Source: Actinomycetota bacterium
Lineage (GTDB): Bacteria; Actinomycetota; Acidimicrobiia; Acidimicrobiales; Ilumatobacteraceae
Length of the DNA stretch: 5,951 nt
Direction: 5' to 3'
Assembly: GCA_005801025.1 (NCBI GenBank)
Contig: SYDZ01000164.1
Span: 1 to 5,951, forward strand
Below are positions 1 through 4,205 of the stretch, piece after piece. Every line of letters begins with the position of its first letter. The first letter of the stretch is position 1. The notes under the pieces were generated by a model, which was given only the letters and a program-made list of their open reading frames with translations, had not been told where the DNA came from and did no database searches. A program made the position numbers and the translations under genes.

Positions 1-408
1 ATGACCGACGTGCATTTCCTTGGCGACGTTCGGTGCCGAGTAGTCAACCACGACGCGCTTGCTCGGGACAGTGCCGATACCGAGACGCGGACCACTGGCT
101 ACTTCGTTGAGAAGTCGAGATAGAAAGTCATTGCTGAAAACGAGATTGAGAAATCCGGGTCCGGCGACTTCTACTGAGGAGCAGATGCCTGCGAGGCCAG
201 CGCACTCGGCCAGTACTGCTTCGGCGACTTGGCGTGGGTTTTGCCCGAGTTCCTTGGCGAGACCGAGCGCCCCGTTGGCCTGAGCATCGGCGCGGTCACT
301 TGAACGGATGACGGGATCGACCCCTATGCGACCAGCCACAGCCTCGAAGGCGGTCTGCAAGGCGCTCGACAAAATGAGAAGTGGATCGGTACTGGTCTGG
401 GAGGACAT
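1..408 (-). CDS. argS: Arginyl-tRNA synthetase, N-terminal part (cut by window edge)
   Basis: Cytoplasmic class I aminoacyl-tRNA synthetase that charges tRNA-Arg with arginine using ATP. Only the first 136 codons are inside the window. Residues about 8-105 fit the N-terminal additional domain of ArgS, which contacts the tRNA D-loop; DAQANGALGLAKELGQNPRQ (41-60) and VEVAGPGFLNL (79-89) are typical. Catalytic-domain sequence follows as VVVDYSAPNVAKEMHVGH (119-136). This carries the ArgS signature and the HIGH-type ATP-binding motif as HVGH, ending exactly at base 1. The KMSK region and anticodon-binding domain lie outside. The ATG at 408 is preceded by AGAGAGG only two bases upstream, a purine-rich but close ribosome site. 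No in-frame stop was seen in the few codons just upstream, so a slightly longer start is not excluded. The gene is divergent from tRNA-Arg(CCG), 91 bp away. Identification is firm. Confidence 0.95.
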   Translation of the reverse strand, partial: MSSQTSTDPLLILSSALQTAFEAVAGRIGVDPVIRSSDRADAQANGALGLAKELGQNPRQVAEAVLAECAGLAGICSSVEVAGPGFLNLVFSNDFLSRLLNEVASGPRLGIGTVPSKRVVVDYSAPNVAKEMHVGH

Positions 409-413
409 GTCCT

Positions 414-433
414 CTCTATTGTTGCCGATAGAG
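414..433 (-). promoter_or_regulatory. Small hairpin in the argS leader
   Basis: CTCTAT and ATAGAG form a perfect 6-bp inverted repeat around an 8-nt loop, starting 5 bp upstream of the argS ATG. In the argS mRNA the downstream arm partly includes the purine-rich AGAGAGG, so folding could limit ribosome access. The stem is AU-rich and short; a regulatory role is inference only. Confidence 0.25.
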
Positions 434-499
434 GTGCTCGGCAAGTGTGTGGTTTGGGCATTCAGTGCTCCTTGTTGCCCCGCTAGGCTCACCACTGTT

Positions 500-575
500 G
501 CCCACGTAGCTCAGTGGATAGAGCGTCTGCCTCCGGAGCAGAAGGTCGTAGGTCCGATTCCTACCGTGGGCGCCA
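500..575 (+). tRNA. tRNA-Arg (anticodon CCG), CCA encoded
   Basis: The full cloverleaf can be read directly. The acceptor stem GCCCACG (500-506) pairs with CGTGGGC (565-571). The D-arm is GCTC/GAGC with GG in its loop. The anticodon stem TCTGC/GCAGA holds loop CTCCGGA, giving anticodon CCG at 533-535, which reads CGG arginine codons. A 5-nt variable loop AGGTC follows, then T-stem GTAGG/CCTAC, discriminator G572 and an encoded CCA (573-575). The T-loop is TCCGATT: position 55 is C where almost all elongator tRNAs have U (converted to pseudouridine by TruB) that pairs with G18. Otherwise the gene looks intact. A weak TAGGCT -10-like box lies at 484-489 with no convincing -35. The 3' 28 bp recur at 1241-1268. 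Confidence 0.95.
548..575 (+). repeat. Direct repeat copy 1: tRNA-Arg T-arm to CCA
   Basis: This is the 3' part of the tRNA: T-stem, T-loop, 3' acceptor strand, discriminator and CCA. It matches 1241-1268 at 26 of 28 positions without gaps. The differences are C554 versus G1247 (T-loop position 55) and C573 versus T1266 (first C of CCA). The match stops sharply at the T-stem on the 5' side. A tRNA 3' end is the usual attachment core for tyrosine-recombinase integration, so this is a candidate att site inside the functional tRNA. Confidence 0.85.
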
Positions 576-656
576 GGTAAATGCTCTCGAGGTCAGTGAA
601 CTTGATGTCGAGCCAAAGGTATTTGTGCACAGGAATGGTCTCTGGTAAATCTTCCA

Positions 657-684
657 TATATTTTTAGGTGACCAAGGAGTGGCA
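657..684 (+). promoter_or_regulatory. Putative -10 box and ribosome site for the cupredoxin gene
   Basis: TATATT at 657-662 matches the -10 consensus at five of six positions, and AAGGAG at 674-679 lies five bases before the ATG at 685. No good -35 hexamer is seen at 16-18 bp. The ribosome site overlaps the in-frame GTG at 679, which argues against that codon as the start. Confidence 0.45.
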
Positions 685-1215
685 ATGTTCGCTGTTGATG
701 TCTGTAATTTGCCAGAAACGGGTGGCTCAACTTTTGTGTTAGTTGCCGGTTCACTCTTGTTGGTTGTTGGTGTGATTGTGACGCGTTGGGTACGTCAGTC
801 TGCTGGCCGAATATCGGTTGTGGTGGCACCGTTGGTGTTGCTTGGCAGTTTGGCGTTGGCTCCTCAAGTGGCTATTCCGTGTGCACCGGCGACGACAACT
901 GTTGCGCCACTGACGACGACCGCAGCACCAGCGACAACCGTTGCCCCGACCACAACTACCACCGTTGCACCTTCTGGACCTGCCGGAACTGTGACAACAA
1001 GTGGTCTTGCCTTTACGCCGACAACTCTCAGTATCTCAGTCGGCCAATCAGTGGCTTTCGTCGTCAGCGCATCGCACGACGTCACGTGGCAGAACGGAGC
1101 CGCTGGTCGCGGCGCAACCGGCGCACCATACTCACGGACGTTTTCAGACGCCGGTGTCTATGCGTTCTATTGCTCAATTCACCCGTCAATGACGGGCACA
1201 ATCACCGTCAGTTAG
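685..1215 (+). CDS. Membrane-anchored cupredoxin (type 1 copper protein) with N-terminal LPETG module
   Basis: A 176-aa exported protein, probably an electron carrier or copper-binding protein on the outer face of the membrane. Order of parts: residues 1-8; an LPETGG motif (9-14); a hydrophobic segment (16-33) followed by RWVRQSAGR (34-42); a second hydrophobic segment (43-64); a Thr/Ala/Pro linker of the TTVAP type (about 67-99); and a cupredoxin domain (about 100-176). The four expected copper ligands are present: His131 (in SHDV), Cys163, His166 and Met169 in YCSIHPSM, the CxxHxxM arrangement of plastocyanin/amicyanin-like proteins. Topology by the positive-inside rule is N-terminus out, basic loop in, cupredoxin out. 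The LPETG + hydrophobic + Arg block resembles a C-terminal sortase signal but sits at the N-terminus; an in-frame TAA at 646-648 shows no upstream coding part was missed. The ATG at 685 is chosen for its AAGGAG at 5-nt spacing. The cupredoxin fold is firm; partner and biological role are unknown. Confidence 0.9.
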   Translation: MFAVDVCNLPETGGSTFVLVAGSLLLVVGVIVTRWVRQSAGRISVVVAPLVLLGSLALAPQVAIPCAPATTTVAPLTTTAAPATTVAPTTTTTVAPSGPAGTVTTSGLAFTPTTLSISVGQSVAFVVSASHDVTWQNGAAGRGATGAPYSRTFSDAGVYAFYCSIHPSMTGTITVS

Positions 1216-1240
1216 GTCACATCTCTCAACATCTCGCGAT

Positions 1241-1268
1241 GTAGGTGCGATTCCTACCGTGGGCGTCA
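1241..1268 (+). repeat. Direct repeat copy 2: orphan tRNA-Arg 3' end
   Basis: This matches 548-575 of the tRNA at 26 of 28 positions and keeps a perfect GTAGG/CCTAC T-stem, but nothing upstream resembles the D-arm or anticodon arm, so it is not a second tRNA. It starts 25 bp after the cupredoxin stop codon. The first C of CCA has become T, and the T-loop carries G at position 55. It is a candidate attR-type scar, or the distal end of a tRNA-targeted unit. Confidence 0.85.
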
Positions 1269-1548
1269 GAAAAGTAGTTGTCACGCTACTTGTAAAGATT
1301 CACTCCCTCATGTATGTGCACGGGACACTCAAATTCGCCCAGCACGCAACAAAAACTTTGGTTTCAGAACAGCGGGACCCTCACCGATCACTCATGATCC
1401 AGAGCCCTTTTTCATCCACGCGCGAAGAAGAATAAAACCGGCAAAAAATCCTACGAGCAGCCAGGGATTCATGAGTCAAGGCTTTCACAAATAACTTGAC
1501 CAAGGATGGCACTTTGTTTTGCTGACTCTTTTGACAGTCTGAAGGTAG
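1269..1548. other. Gene-poor stretch after the tRNA repeat
   Basis: About 280 bp with no convincing gene apart from a possible 26-codon minus-strand ORF (1392-1472). It holds two short inverted repeats: AAGTAG/CTACTT (1272-1277 and 1286-1291, 8-nt loop, no T-run) and GTCAAG/CTTGAC (1475-1480 and 1495-1500). A block at 1311-1325 resembles sequence at an equivalent distance behind the true tRNA. Nothing else stands out; it may be decayed element sequence. Confidence 0.5.
1392..1472 (-). CDS. Possible 26-aa single-span membrane peptide
   Basis: The ORF begins MNPWLLVGFFAGFILL, continues with RAWMKKGSGS and stops at TGA: one hydrophobic helix (residues 3-16) followed by a basic tail, the pattern of small bacterial membrane proteins. 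It lies 76 bp downstream of another small membrane protein gene on the same strand. Against it, no Shine-Dalgarno is visible before the ATG, the ORF is very short, and a GTCAAG/CTTGAC inverted repeat covers its upstream side. I recognise no family. It could be a real small protein or chance. Confidence 0.3.
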   Translation of the reverse strand: MNPWLLVGFFAGFILLRAWMKKGSGS

Positions 1549-1851
1549 TCATGATTTCCGACCCGTTTCTAGGATTGCAGCAAGTATCTCCCCATGCCTG
1601 AGTGTCCCCCTTTTACGCTTGCGCGCGCCTCGGCGGAGCAAGCGGTAAGGAAGAAGAAATATCCCAAATATGGCGTACCACGAAATGATGAGAAGCCACC
1701 AGATGCCCAAAATGACAGGTATCACCCACAAGCCAATGCCGAGTTTGATCAGTATCGGTTTGCCGCGCCAGAACAAATTGATGACTCTTCCAGCGGACCC
1801 TGTGAACGACATAGGTGCCGCTATCACAACTCTTGACGGGCTTCTGCTCAC
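1549..1851 (-). CDS. Small basic membrane protein of unknown function (100 aa)
   Basis: I recognise no named family. With the GTG start the protein has a polar N-terminus (1-31) and a strongly hydrophobic block (about 33-69) with several Trp residues (GLWVIPVILGIWWLLIISWY). The block is long enough for two closely spaced membrane helices. It is followed by a very basic stretch, YRLLRRGARKRKRG (69-82), and a short polar tail. The basic stretch should be cytoplasmic. GTG 1851 is preferred because GGGAGG lies eight bases upstream; a TTG at 1887 would add 12 residues without a ribosome site, and ATG at residue 14 has none either. It is co-directional with the YqeY-type gene 131 bp upstream, but a possible hairpin and T-run lie between, so it may be its own unit. 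Coding on this strand is supported by the clean hydrophobic pattern. Confidence 0.75.
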   Translation of the reverse strand: MSRSPSRVVIAAPMSFTGSAGRVINLFWRGKPILIKLGIGLWVIPVILGIWWLLIISWYAIFGIFLLPYRLLRRGARKRKRGTLRHGEILAAILETGRKS

Positions 1852-1892
1852 TGCTCTTGCCTCCCGCTTGAAAGGCTCATGGTGCAAGCCTT

Positions 1893-1934
1893 TGAAAAAA
1901 AACCGATGAGATTTAGGCTAGCAAAACCCCTAGC
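1893..1934 (-). terminator. Weak hairpin and T-run between the YqeY gene and the membrane-protein gene
   Basis: On the minus strand GCTAG and CTAGC (1917-1934) form a 5-bp stem with an 8-nt loop; a run of eight T lies about 14 bases further on. The gap between stem and T-run is longer than in a standard intrinsic terminator, so this is a weak candidate for ending yqeY transcription. Confidence 0.25.
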
Positions 1935-1982
1935 GCACGATCCATGAGCAATGTTTCTTGTCCTCGACGCCTCTGGTTTGTC

Positions 1983-2453
1983 TCAACTGAGAGCGCTCTT
2001 CACAGCCGCTGCAATCGCCGACCCATCTGCTTGGGCACCGACGCGCTCTTTCACCGCCTTGATGACCGCTCCCATTGCTCGCGGACCTTCTTGACCATTG
2101 GCAGCAGCGTTGGCAACTTCCTGCGCCACGATGCTCGCAAGAGCCGCTGCGTCCATTGCTGCTGGAAGGTACGTCTCGATAATCGCCATCTCTTGAGTTT
2201 CTTTGGTCGCCAACTCGGTGCGGCCCGCCGCGGCATAGATCTCCGCCGACTCAGCTCGCTTTTTCACCTCTGAGCGCAAGAGATGAATAATCTGGTCATC
2301 TGTCAAGACCGTGGCTTGCGCCCCAGCGACTTCAGCATTCATAATCGCCGCCAACGCCATCCTCAAGGTTGACTTCAGTAACTCATCACCCGACCTCAAC
2401 GCCTCGGAGATATCTGCTTGAATCCGTCTCTTTAATCCGCTCTCTGCACTCAT
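1983..2453 (-). CDS. yqeY: GatB/YqeY domain-containing protein
   Basis: A 156-aa all-helical cytoplasmic protein of the stand-alone YqeY family, related to the C-terminal tRNA-contacting domain of GatB in the Asp/Glu-tRNA amidotransferase. No catalytic role is established for the stand-alone form. Family landmarks are all present: the STLRMALAAIMNAEV helix (28-42), KKRAESAEIYAAAGRTELA (64-82), the KETQEMAIIETYLPAAM segment (84-100) and the C-terminal MGAVIKAVKERVGAQADGS block (127-145). Its length matches the family, so it is complete. The ATG at 2453 has TGGAGGT immediately before it, with only one base between GGAGG and ATG, which is unusually close; the protein start still fits the family. 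It is divergent from the 2496 gene, with a 42-bp gap that must hold both promoters. I would not infer amidotransferase activity. Confidence 0.9.
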   Translation of the reverse strand: MSAESGLKRRIQADISEALRSGDELLKSTLRMALAAIMNAEVAGAQATVLTDDQIIHLLRSEVKKRAESAEIYAAAGRTELATKETQEMAIIETYLPAAMDAAALASIVAQEVANAAANGQEGPRAMGAVIKAVKERVGAQADGSAIAAAVKSALS

Positions 2454-2464
2454 ACCTCCATTCT
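2454..2464 (-). promoter_or_regulatory. Ribosome site abutting the yqeY start, inside a three-codon mini-ORF
   Basis: The minus strand reads AGAATGGAGGTATGAG: ATG GAG GTA TGA is a three-codon reading frame whose stop overlaps the yqeY ATG and whose body is the Shine-Dalgarno. With one base between GGAGG and ATG, ordinary initiation would be poor, so re-initiation after the mini-ORF is conceivable. Confidence 0.25.
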
Positions 2465-2481
2465 GACGCGTCTTACACCGC

Positions 2482-2487
2482 TAGCCT
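2482..2487 (+). promoter_or_regulatory. Putative -10 box (TAGCCT) of a leaderless transcript
   Basis: TAGCCT fits the TAnnnT -10 pattern of actinobacteria and ends 8 bases before the GTG at 2496, where transcription would be expected to begin. No Shine-Dalgarno precedes that GTG. A CTGACG at 2463-2468 is too close to be a standard -35. Confidence 0.4.
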
Positions 2488-2495
2488 CATCTCTC

Positions 2496-3107
2496 GTGAA
2501 TCAAGTAAAGAATCGTCTGACTGCCCTATCCATGCTCGATCGAGCTTTTCGCGGACTTCCCGATGAAAAGATCGCCTCTCTCTATGAGGGTCTCGACGAA
2601 GAGGGCCAAGAGTCCGTGCAACTTGTTGCCAGTGTGATGGGCGAGGACCTTGACATGCCAGCCCTCGTCGAAGCGATCCGCATCAGCGTTGCCAAAGGTC
2701 GCATCAACGGTGATCTTGAGCGAATGGCATTGCTCCTGACCGACAAATGTCTGGCCGACTGCATCGCTGCCCTCGGAGATAACTCTGACGACCCGAGCGA
2801 AGAGAACTTGCGCGAAGCCCTTCCCGCCATCATCAAAACACACTCTTTGCCTGTGACTCAAGTGATGCTGGCTTCCGTTGTTACCGGCGAAGCCATTGCC
2901 TCGCCAATCATCACCCGTCTACTCAAGCACGATGACGAATTCAAACTTCCACCAGCCCCAGTAGTGATTATGGCTCCACTGCCTCCGCTCCGGGTTGACG
3001 ATGCCGAACGCCTGGCGCTCAAAGAACAGCGCAAGGTTCGCAAAGCCGCTGAGCAAGAGCAAGCTCGCCGTCGCCGCGAACAAATAGCCTCATCACGTCG
3101 CAAATAA
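2496..3107 (+). CDS. Protein of unknown function (203 aa), acidic helical body with basic C-terminal helix
   Basis: I recognise no family. Residues about 1-148 look soluble and helical, with acidic stretches (LPDEKIASLYEGLDEEGQES, 21-40) and a region resembling helical-repeat packing (55-145). Residues 151-167 are a Pro-rich linker (LPPAPVVIMAPLPPLR). Residues 168-203 form a highly charged helix, EQRKVRKAAEQEQARRRREQ, ending SSRRK, a plausible nucleic-acid or ribosome contact. There are no membrane segments, signal peptide or CxxC motif. Start: GTG 2496 has no ribosome site but a -10-like TAGCCT eight bases upstream, consistent with a leaderless message; ATG 2532 (residue 13) also lacks one. 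It is divergent from the YqeY gene, and its TAA ends one base before the stop of the ogt-CMD gene on the other strand. Codon use is like its neighbours. Confidence 0.85.
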   Translation: MNQVKNRLTALSMLDRAFRGLPDEKIASLYEGLDEEGQESVQLVASVMGEDLDMPALVEAIRISVAKGRINGDLERMALLLTDKCLADCIAALGDNSDDPSEENLREALPAIIKTHSLPVTQVMLASVVTGEAIASPIITRLLKHDDEFKLPPAPVVIMAPLPPLRVDDAERLALKEQRKVRKAAEQEQARRRREQIASSRRK

Positions 3108-4145
3108 CTAAAGAAAATCCGGATCGTCGGGGACTCCGACATCAAGCGGGACTTTTGTGCTCTTCAAAAACATTGCCACCATGTGATAGTTGCCGACCGT
3201 CGCAATGAGATCCAATATCTGTTGATGCGAATACTGCGCCGATAATGCTGCCCAAGTTATGTCAGATAGACAGTAATCACTGTGTAATTCATCAGCACCC
3301 GTCAGCAGCAACTTATCTTTTTTTGACCATACAGCAGATAAGACGCCTTTCTTTACTGCCGCTATTTCCCGAGCAGTGATTCCGCAATGTTGCGCGATGA
3401 CAACATGCTGTCCCCACTCGTAACGCGACCGACAGTTCCACCCAGTGCGCAAGATCAGCAACTCGCGATCACGCGCAGTCAAAGTATTCTTGGACAAAAC
3501 ATGAGTAGCGAAAACCAGCCAACGCTTGAGCATGTCTGGATGATTTGCGAGTACTCCAAAAATATTGAGCGGCTCTCCACCCGGTCCCGTGAGGCCCTTA
3601 GAAAACATTTCCATTAACCGCGGGTCTTCATCGCCTTGACGAATCGGTAACCGTGAACTTCGATGACGTTGTTCGAGATTAAGTAAAAACTTTTTTGCTG
3701 TCATGCCACCAGCAAAACCAGTCAGCGAACCATTGGCCCCAATCACTCGATGACACGGCACCACAATGCTGAGAGGATTTTTACCATTCGCCGATCCCGC
3801 AGCGCGCGCCTTCTTTGAATCGCCTAGAACGCCGGCCTGCTCGCCGTAACTCATTGTCTGCCCATACGGAATCGACCGCAATACATCCCACACCTGACGC
3901 TGAAAAGGCGTTCCGACTGGGTCGAGGGCCAGGTCGAATTCTTGGCGAGCGCCCGCAAAATATTCATCCAACTGCGCTGTCGCATCCGTCAGAATCTCGC
4001 TGGCACCCTTTTTGACTCCCTCCACTCCACGTACACGCAAAGGGTCATCTTCGGGCCACAGTATGGCCCGTAAACCAACATCAGAGGCGACCAGAGTGAG
4101 GCGACCAACTGGGCTTTTGTAACTCATAGAACGCAACGACGACAT
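3108..4145 (-). CDS. ogt: Fusion: O6-alkylguanine-DNA alkyltransferase (Ogt) + carboxymuconolactone decarboxylase-like domain
   Basis: A 345-aa cytoplasmic protein with two domains in one frame. Residues about 8-158 are a complete Ogt/MGMT: SPVGRLTLVAS (11-21), the winged-helix part starting at GTPFQRQVWDVL (78-89), an Arg-finger region KARAAGSANGKNP (112-124), and IVVPCHRVIG with acceptor Cys131. It would transfer the alkyl group from O6-alkylguanine to Cys131, a single-turnover repair reaction. Residues about 163-345 fit the CMD/AhpD-like family: LNIFGVLANHPDMLKRWLVF (193-212), RDRELLILRTGW (225-236) and CRSRYEWGQH (238-247). Only one Cys of the CxxC seen in AhpD-type peroxidases is present, so disulfide peroxidase activity is doubtful. 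The linker is about five residues. The ATG at 4145 is chosen to fit the Ogt start; GTG 4202 would add 19 residues and lies near a TAAATT box (possible leaderless start), and the ATG at residue 7 is also possible. The gene is divergent from the DHA2 pump. Each domain is firm; a natural fusion is likely, since no stop or frameshift is seen. Confidence 0.92.
   Translation of the reverse strand: MSSLRSMSYKSPVGRLTLVASDVGLRAILWPEDDPLRVRGVEGVKKGASEILTDATAQLDEYFAGARQEFDLALDPVGTPFQRQVWDVLRSIPYGQTMSYGEQAGVLGDSKKARAAGSANGKNPLSIVVPCHRVIGANGSLTGFAGGMTAKKFLLNLEQRHRSSRLPIRQGDEDPRLMEMFSKGLTGPGGEPLNIFGVLANHPDMLKRWLVFATHVLSKNTLTARDRELLILRTGWNCRSRYEWGQHVVIAQHCGITAREIAAVKKGVLSAVWSKKDKLLLTGADELHSDYCLSDITWAALSAQYSHQQILDLIATVGNYHMVAMFLKSTKVPLDVGVPDDPDFL
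3126..3140 (-). terminator. GC-rich hairpin at the 3' ends of the convergent genes
   Basis: GTCGG and CCGAC form a perfect 5-bp GC-rich stem with a 5-nt loop inside the last codons of the ogt-CMD gene. On the minus strand it is followed about eight bases later by TTTTCTTT. It could act on either convergent transcript. The stem is short and the T-run is offset, so confidence is low. Confidence 0.25.
3690..3696 (-). other. A AAA AAG slippery heptamer at the Ogt domain end
   Basis: The codons GCA AAA AAG encode Ala-Lys-Lys near the end of the Ogt domain, in the register of a -1 frameshift heptamer. A -1 shift would read GTT TTT ACT TAA and stop three codons later, giving an Ogt-only product lacking the last helix and the CMD domain. 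It may simply be two lysine codons. Confidence 0.25.
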
Positions 4146-4205
4146 GGCTTCATCTTGCCACTTGTCACACGCCGGCACGTCCAAACCCGCGGGCAGACCC
4201 ACCCA

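Larger units (their letters stand above)
576..1268 (+). mobile_element. Candidate one-gene unit bounded by tRNA-Arg 3'-end repeats
   Basis: The 693-bp segment begins right after the tRNA CCA and ends with a second, partial copy of the tRNA 3' end. That is the layout left when an element integrates at a tRNA and rebuilds it at one end. It contains a 109-bp leader, one complete gene (685-1215) and 25 bp before the repeat, so it is packed like a gene cassette. There is no integrase, so it would need recombinase supplied elsewhere or be the deletion remnant of a larger island. A local duplication of the tRNA end is the main alternative. The repeats are directly visible; mobility is inferred. Confidence 0.35.

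Noticed and set aside
59..580. Two plus-strand open frames at 59-283 and 308-580
   Set aside because: They are antisense to argS, and the second runs straight through the tRNA; neither translation resembles a protein.
586..612. CTCGA/TCGAG hairpin behind the tRNA as its terminator
   Set aside because: The stem is 5 bp plus an internal mismatch, and no T-run follows; too weak to call.
685..1215. Calling the cupredoxin a canonical sortase substrate
   Set aside because: The LPETG module is at residues 9-14, and the protein ends in the cupredoxin beta-strand without any C-terminal sorting signal.
786..1244. A 152-codon open frame over the cupredoxin gene, and an opposite-strand frame at 864-1085
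   Set aside because: They lie in other frames of the repetitive Thr/Pro codons; the translations are Cys/Arg-rich or Val-rich low complexity, while 685-1215 has a clear fold, copper ligands and a ribosome site.
1168..1268. A second complete tRNA-Arg ending at 1268
   Set aside because: Only the T-arm and 3' acceptor strand are present; upstream bases are the end of the cupredoxin gene and cannot form D- and anticodon arms.
1531..1536. A perfect TTGACA as a plus-strand -35
   Set aside because: No -10 box lies at 16-18 bp, and it points into the 3' end of a minus-strand gene with no plus-strand gene beyond.
1594..1909. Plus-strand frames opposite the 100-aa membrane protein
   Set aside because: They are shadows of a gene whose minus-strand frame has a coherent hydrophobic pattern and a good ribosome site.
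3387..4015. Plus-strand frames at 3387-3617 and 3815-4015
   Set aside because: They are antisense to recognised CMD and Ogt domain coding sequence.
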